A DNA stretch of 64,000 nucleotides. Source: Algibacter miyuki (GTDB lineage: Bacteria > Bacteroidota > Bacteroidia > Flavobacteriales > Flavobacteriaceae). Below are positions 43,859-53,882 of the stretch, one piece after another; the first letter of the stretch is position 1; each line of letters starts with the position of its first letter. Location of the stretch: NCBI RefSeq assembly GCF_042427745.1, contig NZ_JBHMFA010000001.1, one strand, 5' to 3'. A model generated the notes under the pieces. It was not told the DNA's origin and searched no databases. It saw only the letters and a list, made by a program, of their open reading frames with translations. The position numbers and the translations under genes are program-made.

Positions 43859-46800
43859 ATGTATTTAATTTTCGATACCGAAACCACAGGATTACCAAAA
43901 CGTTGGGACGCACCCATAACCGATACAGACAATTGGCCAAGGTGTATTCAAATTGCATGGCAGTTGCACGACGAGATGGGAAACTGTATTGAGCATCAAG
44001 ATTATTTGGTGAAGCCCGAAGGCTTTAATATTCCGTATGATGCCGAGAAAATTCATGGTATTTCTACCGAACTGGCACAAGAACAGGGTATTCCGTTAGC
44101 CGAAGTTTTAGAGAAGTTTAATGAAGCATTAGGTAAAACTAAGTTTGTTGTTGGGCAAAATGTAAAGTTCGATTTAAATATTATGGGCGCCGAGTTTGTA
44201 CGTGGCGATGTAGAAAACCCATTGCAAGAACTTCCTGTTTTAGATACTTGTACCGAACATACGGCTAATTTATGCCAAATCCCTGGTGGACGTTATGGTA
44301 AGTTTAAATTACCAACATTATCAGAATTACACGAACATTTGTTTAATGTTGGTTTTTCTGAAGCGCATAATGCTACGGCCGATGTGGAAGCAACCACGCG
44401 TTGTTTTTTCGAGTTGATGCGTTTGGGAGAATATACCAAAGAGCAATTAGATGTTGAGCCTGAGTATTTTCAGAATTTTAATGAGGCCAATCCGGCGACT
44501 ATTGATCTTATTGGTTTAAAACACATAAACCTAAAGCGTGAAAGTGCCAAGATTCTTGCGCGTATAAAGAAAAGTGAAGACACCGGGTTATCTTCCGAAG
44601 ATATTAAGCAAAATGTTTCAGCTTTAGCCGATGTCGATTTTGTTCATCTACATAATCACTCGCAGTTCTCGGTATTACAATCTACAATGGGGGTTGCCGA
44701 TATTGTTTCCGCAGCAGCGGAGTATAATATGGAAGCTGTAGCACTTACCGATCATGCCAACATGATGGGGGCTTTTCACTTCGTAAACGCGGTAAATAAA
44801 CATAACGGCGGGGTAAAAGCGAAAAAGAAAGAAGCTGAAATTACAGGAGCGACGGTTACCGCAAAAGAAATGAAGCCTATTATTGGTTGTGAGTTTTTTG
44901 TGTGTGAAAACCATTTAGATAAGTCGAGAAAAGATAACGGTTATCAAATTGTGATAATCGCCAAAAATAAAAATGGCTATCATAATCTAGCAAAATTATC
45001 ATCGCATGCCTTTGTAAATGGGTTCTATTATATACCAAGAATTGATAAAAAATTAATAGAAGAGTATAAAGAAGATTTAATTGTTTTAACAGGGAATTTA
45101 TATGGTGAAGTACCAAGTAAAATCCTGAATATTGGTGAAAATCAAGCCGAAGAAGCATTACTTTGGTGGAAAGAACAATTTGGAGACGATCTATATGTGG
45201 AGATTATGCGCCACAATCAAGAAGATGAAGATCGTGTAAATCCAACATTAATTTCTTTGGCAAGAAAACACGATGTAAAATTAGTAGCTTCAAATAATAC
45301 GTATTACAGAAAGAAAGAAGATTCTAATGCTCACGATATTTTATTGTGTGTAAAAGATGGAGAAAAACAAGCAACCCCAATAGGTCGCGGTCGTGGATAC
45401 CGTTATGGTATGCCAAACAAGGAGTATTATTTTAAATCTCCCGACCAAATGAAGGAGCTTTTTAAAGATGTTCCCGAGGCTATTTCTAATGTACAAGAAG
45501 TTGTAAATAAAGTTGAGGCTTATCAATTAGCACGTGATGTATTATTGCCTGCTTTCGATATTCCGGAACAATTTGTTCACGAAGAAGATAAAGAAGATGG
45601 AGGTAAACGTGGTGAAAATGCATTTTTACGTCATTTAGTTTATGAAGGTGCTAAAAAACGTTACGGAGAAGAACTCTCGGAGGTTGTTATAGAGCGTCTC
45701 GATTTTGAGTTGGGCGTAATTGAAAAAACAGGATACCCTGGGTATTTCCTTATTGTAGAAGATTTTATTCGTGAAGCGCGGAACATGGATGTTTCGGTTG
45801 GTCCTGGTCGTGGTTCTGCTGCAGGGTCGGTTGCTGCATATTGTTTGTGGATTACAAATATTGATCCGCTTAAGTATGATTTACTTTTTGAGCGTTTCTT
45901 AAATCCCGATCGTGTAAGTATGCCCGATATTGATATCGATTTTGATGATGAAGGTCGAAGTCGAGTTATGGATTATGTAATCGAGAAATATGGCTCGAAC
46001 CAAGTGGCACAAATTATTACATACGGTACTATGGCGGCCAAATCGTCTATTCGTGATACCGCACGTGTATTAGATTTACCGCTGTTTGATGCTGATAGAA
46101 TTGCAAAGTTAATCCCGAATATGTCTAAACTCGGAAAGATTTTTGGTCTTTCGGAAAAGGAGCTCGGACAAAAATTTAGAGCAGAAGATTTAGAGAAAGT
46201 TAATGAACTTTTAAATATTGCAGACGGTAATGATTTACAAGCCGAAACTTTAAACTTAGCTAGAACGCTAGAAGGGTCGGTAAGAAATACAGGAATTCAT
46301 GCTTGTGGTGTTATTATTACTCCAGATGATATTACCAAATTCGTACCGGTTTCATTGGCAAAAGATTCCGATTTATATGTTACCCAGTTTGATAACTCGG
46401 TGGTGGAAGATGCCGGATTACTAAAAATGGATTTCTTGGGGTTAAAAACATTAACCCTGATTAAAGATACCGTTAAAATTGTAAAAGCGAAACATGATAT
46501 TCTTTTGGATCCTGAAACGTTTCCGTTAGATGATGAAGAAACTTATGCGTTATTCCAACGTGGAGAAACGGTTGGGGTATTTCAGTATGAATCGCCTGGT
46601 ATGCAGAAACACTTACGTGATTTAAAGCCTACTGTTTTTGAAGATTTAATTGCCATGAATGCCTTGTATCGTCCGGGGCCAATGGAATATATTCCTAGTT
46701 TCGTTCGTAGAAAGCACGGCGATGAAGATATTGAGTACGATTTACCTGCCATGGAAGAATACCTAAAGGAAACTTATGGTATTACCGTTTATCAAGAGCA

Positions 46801-48247
46801 AGTAATGCTACTGTCGCAAAGTTTGGCTGGGTTTACCAAAGGTGAAGCCGATGTCTTGCGTAAGGCAATGGGTAAAAAGCAAATTGCCGTTCTTGATAAA
46901 ATGAAACCTAAGTTTATTGAGCAGGCCAGCGCCAACGGACACGATGCTAAAATTCTAGAGAAAGTTTGGAAAGATTGGGAAGCCTTTGCGAGTTACGCCT
47001 TTAATAAGTCTCACTCTACATGTTATGCATGGATTGCTTACCAAACAGCATACTTAAAAGCGCATTACCCTGCCGAATATATGGCGGCTGTTTTATCGAA
47101 CAACATGAACGATATTAAACAGGTTACATTCTTTATGGAAGAGTGTAAGCGTATGAAGCTAGATGTTCTTGGTCCTGATGTTAATGAGTCGTTTTATAAG
47201 TTTTCAGTAAATAAAGATTATGCCGTGCGTTTTGGAATGGGCGCCATAAAAGGTGTAGGGCATGGTGCTGTAATAACTATTGTAGAAAACAGAGAAAAAG
47301 ATGGTCCATATAAGTCTATTTTCGATTTTGCAAAACGAATTGATTTGCGTGCAGCTAATAAAAGAGCTTTTGAAAACTTAGCTTTAGCCGGTGGTTTTGA
47401 TGGATTATCCGATACACATCGCGCACAATATTTTCATGATGATGGTTCGGGGATTACCTTTTTAGAAAAAGCTATTAAATACGCACACAAGCATAAAGAA
47501 AACGAAAACTCGGCACAAGTGAGTTTGTTTGGTGAAGCGAGTGATGTGCAAATACCAGAACCCGAAGTGCCGCCTTGTGAAGAGTGGGGGACAATGGAAA
47601 AATTAAGCAAAGAACGCGAAGTGGTAGGCGTTTATATTTCAGGGCATCCGTTGGACGATTTTAAAACTGAAATGAAAACCTTTTGCAACGGTACCGTAGG
47701 AATGTTTAATAACTTAGAACCTTATGTTAACCGAGAAATTGTTTTTGGTGGTGTAGTTACCGATGTTATTCATCGTGTAAGTAAGCAAGGAAAAGGTTGG
47801 GGTATGTTTACTATTGAAGATTATACCGATAGTTTTGAATTCCGAATTTTTGGTGAAGAATATTTAAAATACCGTCACTTCTTGATGCACAACAACTTCG
47901 TGTTTGTGAAATCGTTTGTACGTGAAGGTTGGACCAATAAAGATACCGGTAAAAAAAGTGATCCACGATTGCAGTTTAATAGTTTTCAATTACTACATGA
48001 TGTGATGGAGAATTATGCTAAAAAACTATCTATTCAATTGGACATCAAAGACCTTACGGAACAAAAGGTAATTGCCTTAAAAGAATTAATGAATTTGCAC
48101 CCAGGAAGTCAAGGGGTTAATTTTTTAGTTTATGATATGAAAGAGAAAATTAAAATATCGATGATTAGTAGAACTCAAAAGGTTAAGGTTTGTCAAGAGC
48201 TTTTAGGTGAGCTAGAGTCACAACATGTAAAGTATAAGTTGAATTAA
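43859..48247 (+). CDS. dnaE: DNA polymerase III alpha subunit with fused N-terminal exonuclease
   Basis: A 1462-residue protein. Residues 1-185 form a DEDDh proofreading exonuclease (FDTETTG at 5-11, VGQNVKFDLNI near 101, EAHNATADVEAT near 173). The PHP domain begins near 262 (HLHNHSQFSVL) and keeps the His-x-His metal pattern. The polymerase core follows with GPGRGSAAGS near 645, the catalytic PDIDIDFDD near 693 and LKMDFLGLKTLT near 855, then helix-hairpin-helix and OB-fold regions. It is the main replicative polymerase. In E. coli the exonuclease is a separate subunit (DnaQ); here it is built in. The gene is monocistronic. Confidence 0.95.
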   Translation: MYLIFDTETTGLPKRWDAPITDTDNWPRCIQIAWQLHDEMGNCIEHQDYLVKPEGFNIPYDAEKIHGISTELAQEQGIPLAEVLEKFNEALGKTKFVVGQNVKFDLNIMGAEFVRGDVENPLQELPVLDTCTEHTANLCQIPGGRYGKFKLPTLSELHEHLFNVGFSEAHNATADVEATTRCFFELMRLGEYTKEQLDVEPEYFQNFNEANPATIDLIGLKHINLKRESAKILARIKKSEDTGLSSEDIKQNVSALADVDFVHLHNHSQFSVLQSTMGVADIVSAAAEYNMEAVALTDHANMMGAFHFVNAVNKHNGGVKAKKKEAEITGATVTAKEMKPIIGCEFFVCENHLDKSRKDNGYQIVIIAKNKNGYHNLAKLSSHAFVNGFYYIPRIDKKLIEEYKEDLIVLTGNLYGEVPSKILNIGENQAEEALLWWKEQFGDDLYVEIMRHNQEDEDRVNPTLISLARKHDVKLVASNNTYYRKKEDSNAHDILLCVKDGEKQATPIGRGRGYRYGMPNKEYYFKSPDQMKELFKDVPEAISNVQEVVNKVEAYQLARDVLLPAFDIPEQFVHEEDKEDGGKRGENAFLRHLVYEGAKKRYGEELSEVVIERLDFELGVIEKTGYPGYFLIVEDFIREARNMDVSVGPGRGSAAGSVAAYCLWITNIDPLKYDLLFERFLNPDRVSMPDIDIDFDDEGRSRVMDYVIEKYGSNQVAQIITYGTMAAKSSIRDTARVLDLPLFDADRIAKLIPNMSKLGKIFGLSEKELGQKFRAEDLEKVNELLNIADGNDLQAETLNLARTLEGSVRNTGIHACGVIITPDDITKFVPVSLAKDSDLYVTQFDNSVVEDAGLLKMDFLGLKTLTLIKDTVKIVKAKHDILLDPETFPLDDEETYALFQRGETVGVFQYESPGMQKHLRDLKPTVFEDLIAMNALYRPGPMEYIPSFVRRKHGDEDIEYDLPAMEEYLKETYGITVYQEQVMLLSQSLAGFTKGEADVLRKAMGKKQIAVLDKMKPKFIEQASANGHDAKILEKVWKDWEAFASYAFNKSHSTCYAWIAYQTAYLKAHYPAEYMAAVLSNNMNDIKQVTFFMEECKRMKLDVLGPDVNESFYKFSVNKDYAVRFGMGAIKGVGHGAVITIVENREKDGPYKSIFDFAKRIDLRAANKRAFENLALAGGFDGLSDTHRAQYFHDDGSGITFLEKAIKYAHKHKENENSAQVSLFGEASDVQIPEPEVPPCEEWGTMEKLSKEREVVGVYISGHPLDDFKTEMKTFCNGTVGMFNNLEPYVNREIVFGGVVTDVIHRVSKQGKGWGMFTIEDYTDSFEFRIFGEEYLKYRHFLMHNNFVFVKSFVREGWTNKDTGKKSDPRLQFNSFQLLHDVMENYAKKLSIQLDIKDLTEQKVIALKELMNLHPGSQGVNFLVYDMKEKIKISMISRTQKVKVCQELLGELESQHVKYKLN

Positions 48248-48309
48248 TAAAGTTAAAGCCGAAATCACATTCGGAATAATTATTGTTAAATCTAAAGAAA
48301 AACGAAGCT

Positions 48310-48831
48310 ATGAAACTTATAAAAACTCTAGCCCTACTACTTCTAGTGGCATCTTGTGCACCTATTTACGTAAACTATGATTACGAAAAAGGAACCGATT
48401 TTTCAAAATATAAAAGTTATAACTACTACGCCGATATGAAAACCGGTTTAAGTGAACTCGATACGAAGCGCCTGTTAAATGCCTTAGACGAACAATTGCA
48501 AGTCAAAGGTATGTCATTATCCGATACACCCGATTTCTTTATCGATATTAAAAGTACCGAATTTCAAGGCGCACAAAAACAAACCGTAGGCGTTGGTCTT
48601 GGTGGTGGAGGCCGTAACGTCGGTGGCGGAATTTCTATAGGTTTACCTATTGGTCAAGCACAAGTTACTAGGCAGCTTACTGTCGATTTTGTAGACGAAA
48701 ATATCAAGCAGCTCTATTGGCAAGCCGTAAGTGAATCTAGTTTCAATCCAAACCAAACTCCCGAAAAACGCGAAGCACGATTAAATGCCATAGTTTCTAA
48801 AATATTAGCTAAATATCCTCCGAAGAAATAG
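48310..48831 (+). CDS. DUF4136 lipoprotein
   Basis: The ATG at 48310 gives 173 residues with a lipoprotein signal (MKLIKTLALLLLVASC, lipobox LLVASC). The mature part matches DUF4136: FSKYKSYNYYAD near the start, DTPDFFIDIKSTE in the middle, a glycine-rich loop (GVGLGGGGRNVGGG), and a C-terminal LYWQAVSE segment. The upstream open frame from TTG at 48283 lacks a signal and is rejected. The function of the domain is unknown; the protein should sit in the outer or inner membrane facing the periplasm. Confidence 0.85.
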   Translation: MKLIKTLALLLLVASCAPIYVNYDYEKGTDFSKYKSYNYYADMKTGLSELDTKRLLNALDEQLQVKGMSLSDTPDFFIDIKSTEFQGAQKQTVGVGLGGGGRNVGGGISIGLPIGQAQVTRQLTVDFVDENIKQLYWQAVSESSFNPNQTPEKREARLNAIVSKILAKYPPKK

Positions 48832-48874
48832 AGCGTTAACGTGAACTTGATTTATGAAAAGCGTTATAGAATTG

Positions 48875-50299
48875 CTATTCTTTCACCAGTTTTTTACTAG
48901 CCAAAAGCACATTTTTAGAATAGAAATTAGCTAAGTAAATCCCAGAAGATAGTGTACTAATATCTAGCGTTGAGGTGTTTAAATTTGAAAGTGTTTTTGA
49001 CACAATTTTTCGGCCATCGACACTTATTATGTCAACGGTTATCATTTCTGTAGCCTCACTTTCAAATTTCAAATTAATACTATCTGAAGCAGGGTTGGGA
49101 TACATTAAAATTTTAAAATAATCACTTAAGCTTTCAATAGTTTCAAGCCCTAAAGTAGATTGATTTATTGTCCAAGTTACGGTGCTAATATGTGTTGTTT
49201 CGTGGTTGTCTATCTTTAAAAGTGCCGTGTTATCATGGATTACCGTGGTAAGTGTATTAATTCCTGTGTTTAAATCGGGCTCTACAATAGTAACACCATC
49301 AACATTACTTGCAAAAGCGTTACCGTTCAGAATCCACGAGCTTTCTAAGGTGTTTGGGTTGGGCTTAATCAAGGTTAAATCAAAATTTATAGGAAATTCA
49401 GGGTTGTTTACTGTCGTGTTGTTTGGAGAATATTTTTCTAAAGGTGATATTAAATCGTGAAACTTCTCAATCATACCCTCTTTACAAACCGAACAAAAAC
49501 TTTGACTTAAAACTTCCATTTTGCAACTTCCGTTTGCGGGTTTGTACCATTTTTCACCTGCTGAGGTTGTGCCATTTAGATGGACATCAATAGCATTTGT
49601 GCCTATCCAATTTTTCCATTTTACTGCAGTAATATTAGATTCAGCGCTCATATTAATAGCTTCTCCAACGTGTATATCACCAGGGTAATATTCATCTTTC
49701 AAATTAAAAAAGGAATGTCCAATTTCGTGTATTGCAACTTGTTGGCCTGCAGGATCTGTCGATGCCATCGGAAATTCGCCGCCACTACCACCATAATAAG
49801 GCGAATTCACTAAAATTAAAGCTTGATCGTAAGTTGGGAAATTGTCGGTTAATACGCTATTAATTTTCAATTCAGTATTATTCGCATAGTTTTCATCTAT
49901 TTCATAAAATAATAAATAGTGAAGGTCGAAGGAATCAAAAGTGGCATTAAAATAAGTGTCCACATCGGTTGTTGGTATCGGGAAGTTAGTTTCGTAATAA
50001 GTAGACCCTGTACCTGGGTGGTCGGCACCACTTTCGGCCGACGGCACATAAATAATATGGACATTAAAAAAGTTAGCATATTCCGAGAAAGGTGGCGTGC
50101 TAAATATAGTATTTGTATAAGTTATAGCATCGGTTTTAAATTTAGCAAATTCAGTGCTTTGGTAACCTTCACTTAAAATGACTAAATTCAGTCTTTTATC
50201 ATTATCACCGTTATTTTGTATAGTTTCTTGCGTAAAAACTTGTGCAGAAACAATCTGAAAATTTATAATAAAAAAAAGTAGATATAGATGTTGTTTCAT
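48875..50299 (-). CDS. Secreted M64-family metallopeptidase with type IX sorting tail
   Basis: A 474-residue protein. A signal peptide (to about QIVSAQ, residue 20) precedes a peptidase M64 domain: NLVILSEGYQ near 38, FNVHIIYVPSAESGADHP near 82 and the zinc-binding HEIGHSFFNLKDEY near 190-203. M64 includes an IgA peptidase of Clostridium. A short beta-rich part follows, then a Por/type IX sorting domain (LMYPNPASDSINL to SKKLVKE), so the enzyme should be released or displayed on the surface. It begins two bases after the stop of a lipoprotein gene, so the two are co-transcribed. Confidence 0.9.
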   Translation of the reverse strand: MKQHLYLLFFIINFQIVSAQVFTQETIQNNGDNDKRLNLVILSEGYQSTEFAKFKTDAITYTNTIFSTPPFSEYANFFNVHIIYVPSAESGADHPGTGSTYYETNFPIPTTDVDTYFNATFDSFDLHYLLFYEIDENYANNTELKINSVLTDNFPTYDQALILVNSPYYGGSGGEFPMASTDPAGQQVAIHEIGHSFFNLKDEYYPGDIHVGEAINMSAESNITAVKWKNWIGTNAIDVHLNGTTSAGEKWYKPANGSCKMEVLSQSFCSVCKEGMIEKFHDLISPLEKYSPNNTTVNNPEFPINFDLTLIKPNPNTLESSWILNGNAFASNVDGVTIVEPDLNTGINTLTTVIHDNTALLKIDNHETTHISTVTWTINQSTLGLETIESLSDYFKILMYPNPASDSINLKFESEATEMITVDIISVDGRKIVSKTLSNLNTSTLDISTLSSGIYLANFYSKNVLLASKKLVKE

Positions 50300-50300
50300 A

Positions 50301-50822
50301 TCAATTAATCTTAGTGATTATTAACGATTTGGTGTTTTGTAGCGAATCAATAATTTCACTTAGTTCTATGGTTTTTGTGGCGTTACTTAGTTGTAACCTA
50401 AGAGAAAACGGTGTTTTTTTAGTTTTAATAGTTTTCTTTTCAAGCGCTAGCGAATCATAAGTGTATTCAATGGTTTTCAAAAGTGGGTTTTCAATAGCCT
50501 GTTTTGTAATTAGTGCTTTGTTTTTATCAAATTGCGAGCAAACTAAGTCCCCAATATGGCCTTGCGCGATGTATTTAGAGCTGCTATTTCTAAGTCTACC
50601 CTCAACTGTTTTTTGATTTATGAATGTTGCGGTTTTTTTACCGTTTTCAGCTTCTGATAGATTATAGTTTAAAAAGATAATTTTAGGGTGTGTTTCTTTA
50701 CTAATATCTATTTTAGAAACATGCGGTTTTGTTGCACAATTTGTACTCACGATGAAAAGCATCATGAAAAAGGAAGATTTAAACTTGTAAAATATAGTAC
50801 GTTTTGGGGCTACTTTTTTCAC
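50301..50822 (-). CDS. Hypothetical lipoprotein upstream of the M64 peptidase
   Basis: A 173-residue protein with a basic start, a hydrophobic segment and a lipobox-like IVSTNC near residue 29, so it is probably a lipoprotein. No domain is recognised. The mature part is lysine-, serine- and threonine-rich and mixed alpha/beta. The stop codon is one base from the start of the peptidase gene, which indicates co-transcription and possibly translational coupling; it could be an accessory factor or inhibitor of the peptidase, but nothing in the sequence proves that. Confidence 0.7.
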   Translation of the reverse strand: MKKVAPKRTIFYKFKSSFFMMLFIVSTNCATKPHVSKIDISKETHPKIIFLNYNLSEAENGKKTATFINQKTVEGRLRNSSSKYIAQGHIGDLVCSQFDKNKALITKQAIENPLLKTIEYTYDSLALEKKTIKTKKTPFSLRLQLSNATKTIELSEIIDSLQNTKSLIITKIN

Positions 50823-50928
50823 AAAATAAGGAATAAGACTACAAAGTTACGGATAAAAAAATAGAGTGATATGGTTTAAAAACTTCGCTATTCTTTGGCG
50901 TGTTAAGTTTTATCTTTATTTTGAACGC

Positions 50929-51462
50929 ATGAAAACGTATATAGCGCTATTACGAGGTATAAATGTTGGTGGAAAAAATAAAATTCTCATGGCAGAACTT
51001 CGGAGTTTGTTAGTTGGAATGGGGTTAGAAAATGTGAAGACCTACATTCAAAGTGGTAATATTCTTTTTAATGCAGAAGATAATACCTGTGTTGAATTAG
51101 AAACGCAAATCAATATAGCTATTTTATCAAAATTTAACTTAGATGTGCCAGTACTTGTAAAAACACCGGAAGATTTACAGCACATTTTTGATAGCTGTCC
51201 TTTTTCTGAAGAAGAAAAACAAAACAGTTATTTTATGATGCTTTACTCAAAACCAGAAAACAATTTAGTTGAAACGGTTTTAGAAATAGAATATCAAAAT
51301 GAGCGCGTAAACATCAGCGGAAGTTGTATTTATTTCTATGCTTCTCACGGCTATGGTAGAACCAAATACAATACTAATTTTTTTGAACGAAAACTGAAAG
51401 TAACGGCCACCGCTCGAAATTATAAAACCATGTTGAAGTTGCTAGAATTATCACACGCATAA
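50929..51462 (+). CDS. DUF1697 family protein
   Basis: The ATG at 50929 gives 177 residues beginning MKTYIALLRGINVGGKNKI, the exact opening of DUF1697 proteins. The family's TYIQSGNILF segment follows near 40. The function is not known. The frame is open 21 codons further upstream, but that part does not match the family. It is probably a cytosolic single-gene unit. Confidence 0.88.
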   Translation: MKTYIALLRGINVGGKNKILMAELRSLLVGMGLENVKTYIQSGNILFNAEDNTCVELETQINIAILSKFNLDVPVLVKTPEDLQHIFDSCPFSEEEKQNSYFMMLYSKPENNLVETVLEIEYQNERVNISGSCIYFYASHGYGRTKYNTNFFERKLKVTATARNYKTMLKLLELSHA

Positions 51463-51511
51463 ATTTTAAAACACAAGTGCTTTGTATATGGTTTCGCCAT
51501 TAGATATTTCT

Positions 51512-51519
51512 TATTTTTG
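51512..51519 (+). promoter_or_regulatory. -7 promoter element of mvaD
   Basis: TATTTTTG is an exact TAnnTTTG match, 36 bases before the mvaD ATG. A TTT triplet lies 17 bases upstream and a TTG 27 bases upstream, so the -33 element is uncertain. Confidence 0.5.
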
Positions 51520-51555
51520 CCAAAACAAGCTAATAGGTTAGCCTAATATTATAAC

Positions 51556-52644
51556 ATGACTGAAACCGATTTTATCCCAAAACCATACTCAAAATCTATT
51601 AATAACGGAAGTTTTACATGGAGTTCGCCAAGTAATATTGCTTTGGTGAAATATTGGGGGAAAAAGAAAGATCAAATTCCAGAAAATCCATCTATTAGCT
51701 TTACGCTCGATAACTGTAAAACTACAACCAAGCTTAGTTTTTCTAAAAAAGACAATCAAAATGAGTTTTCATTTGATGTGTTTTTAGATGATGAAAAAAA
51801 GGACGATTTCAAATCGAAAATTGAAACATTTTTCAAGCGTATTGAAGCTTATTTACCGTTTTTAAAAGATTATCATTTTAAAATTGAAACTTCGAATACC
51901 TTTCCGCATAGCTCAGGAATTGCTTCTTCTGCTTCCGGAATGAGCGCATTGGCTTTGTGTTTAATGAGTGTTGAAAAGGAACTTAGTGAAGCTATTTCTG
52001 ATACATTATTTATTCAGAAAGCATCATTTTTAGCACGTTTAGGTTCAGGAAGTGCCTGTCGAAGTTTAGAAGGCGATTTAGTTGTTTGGGGAAACCATGC
52101 TGAAATTGATGGTAGTTCCGATTTATATGGTGTAAAATATCCGTTTGAAGTGCACCAGAATTTTAAAAATTATAATGATACCATATTGTTAGTTGATAAA
52201 GGTGAAAAACAAGTGAGTAGCACTGTTGGGCATAATTTAATGTACGGCCACCCGTTTGCAGCACAACGTTTTGATCAGGCTGCAGAAAATTTGTCTAACA
52301 TAAAAAGCATATTAAAAACGGGGGATTTAGATGCGTTTATCGCCTTGGTAGAAAGTGAAGCCCTAACGCTGCACGCCATGATGATGACCAGTATGCCGTA
52401 TTTTATTTTAATGAAACCCAATACCATGGAAATTATTAATAAAATTTGGGCTTTTCGTGAAGCTACGAATTCTAAGGTTTGTTTTACACTAGATGCCGGA
52501 GCCAATGTACACGTGCTTTATCCTGAAAATGAAACGGAAGAAGTTCAAGGTTTTATAAAAACAGAACTTGCAATTTATTGCCAAAAAGGAGAGTATATTA
52601 ATGATAAAGTAGGCTTTGGAGCTAAATTGATAGTTAGTGAATAA
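51556..52644 (+). CDS. mvaD: Diphosphomevalonate decarboxylase
   Basis: A 362-residue GHMP-superfamily enzyme. The opening SPSNIALVKYWGKKKDQIPENP is split here by family logic into the SNIALVKYWGK substrate motif and NPSISFTL. The phosphate-binding loop is SSGIASSASGMSALAL near 122, and the C-terminal DAGANVHVLY near 315 is present. It converts mevalonate 5-diphosphate to isopentenyl diphosphate using ATP. It is the first gene of a block with a mevalonate kinase and a UbiA prenyltransferase, 253 bases from the kinase. The mevalonate route is the usual isoprenoid route in Flavobacteriaceae. Confidence 0.95.
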   Translation: MTETDFIPKPYSKSINNGSFTWSSPSNIALVKYWGKKKDQIPENPSISFTLDNCKTTTKLSFSKKDNQNEFSFDVFLDDEKKDDFKSKIETFFKRIEAYLPFLKDYHFKIETSNTFPHSSGIASSASGMSALALCLMSVEKELSEAISDTLFIQKASFLARLGSGSACRSLEGDLVVWGNHAEIDGSSDLYGVKYPFEVHQNFKNYNDTILLVDKGEKQVSSTVGHNLMYGHPFAAQRFDQAAENLSNIKSILKTGDLDAFIALVESEALTLHAMMMTSMPYFILMKPNTMEIINKIWAFREATNSKVCFTLDAGANVHVLYPENETEEVQGFIKTELAIYCQKGEYINDKVGFGAKLIVSE

Positions 52645-52730
52645 AGCTGGTTTGGTTATAGAATTCAATAATATATCATGTTTCTATATCTAAATTCAAA
52701 TCAAAAAATCAGTATTAAAAATAAAAGTGT

Positions 52731-52738
52731 TAATTTTG
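52731..52738 (+). promoter_or_regulatory. Possible -7 element before the mevalonate kinase gene
   Basis: TAATTTTG matches TAnnTTTG within the 253-base gap. It lies 160 bases before the kinase ATG and has no clear TTG upstream, so it is a weak candidate. Nothing else is recognisable in the gap. Confidence 0.3.
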
Positions 52739-52897
52739 CATTAAATATTGTAAATTCACGTAATAAGCTGGCATACAGTAAAAAATGAATTTGTAATATT
52801 TAAACCCTAATCAATTTAAAAGGTGACGTGTTATAAATGTTGTGTCTTAATAATACAACAATGTGCCATGTTTTACTTTTAAAACTAATAAGCTATT

Positions 52898-53827
52898 ATG
52901 AAAGGACCTTTATTTTATTCAAAAATATTACTCTTTGGAGAGTATGGAATTATCAAAGATTCCAAAGGTTTGTCTATTCCATATAGTTTTTATAACGGCG
53001 CATTAAAAACAGATGAAAATCCATCGGAAATAGCGATTGCTTCTAATGCCAGTTTAAAACGTTTTGTAGGGTATTTAGAAAATATTAATCGGGAATTGGT
53101 GGTTTTCGATGTTGATTTAATGAAAGCACATGTTGATGCAGGTATGTATTTTGATTCGTCTATACCGCAAGGTTACGGCGTAGGAAGTAGCGGCGCTTTG
53201 GTTGCGGCTATTTATGATAAATATGCTGAAGATAAAATTACGGTTTTAGAAAATTTAACACGCGAAAAATTACTTAAATTAAAAACGATTTTTTCTGAAA
53301 TGGAATCTTTTTTCCATGGGAAATCGTCTGGTTTAGATCCTTTAAATAGTTATTTAAGTATTCCAATTCTTATCAATTCTAAAGATAATATAGAAGCTAC
53401 AGGCATTCCGGCGCAACAGAGCGATGGAAAAGGCGCTGTCTTTTTAATTGATAGTGGTATTATTGGCGAGACTGCACCAATGGTGAGTTTGTTTATGGAA
53501 AACATGAAACAAGAAGGGTTTCGTAGTATGTTGAAAAATCAGTTTATAAAACATACCGATGCTTGTGTTGACGATTTTTTAAAAGGCGATGTAAAATCTT
53601 TATTTAGAAACACGAAAAGTTTGTCGAAAGTTGTTTTAAGTCATTTTAAACCAATGATTCCACAACAGTTTCATGAACTTTGGAAAAATGGTATCGATAC
53701 TAACGATTATTACCTAAAACTTTGTGGTTCTGGTGGTGGTGGTTATATTCTTGGTTTTACTGAAGATATAAATAAAGCAAAACAAGCGCTTTCAGAATAT
53801 AAATTAGAAGTTGTTTATAATTTCTAA
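52898..53827 (+). CDS. Mevalonate kinase-like GHMP kinase
   Basis: A 309-residue GHMP kinase. It opens YSKILLFGEYGI, typical of mevalonate kinase (GKIILFGEHAVV in others). The ATP-binding loop is GYGVGSSGALVAAIY near 90-104, the catalytic Asp lies in KSSGLDPLNSY near 145, and the C-terminal GSGGGGYILGF follows near 280. It would phosphorylate mevalonate. The protein is divergent from animal and archaeal forms, and phosphomevalonate kinase is not encoded nearby, so the substrate could be either intermediate. It lies between mvaD and a UbiA-type prenyltransferase gene. Confidence 0.85.
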   Translation: MKGPLFYSKILLFGEYGIIKDSKGLSIPYSFYNGALKTDENPSEIAIASNASLKRFVGYLENINRELVVFDVDLMKAHVDAGMYFDSSIPQGYGVGSSGALVAAIYDKYAEDKITVLENLTREKLLKLKTIFSEMESFFHGKSSGLDPLNSYLSIPILINSKDNIEATGIPAQQSDGKGAVFLIDSGIIGETAPMVSLFMENMKQEGFRSMLKNQFIKHTDACVDDFLKGDVKSLFRNTKSLSKVVLSHFKPMIPQQFHELWKNGIDTNDYYLKLCGSGGGGYILGFTEDINKAKQALSEYKLEVVYNF

Positions 53828-53882
53828 ATCATTTTTTCTATTCTGAAGACTTTCAGGATTTTTTCAAAAAGCACATTTTTTT

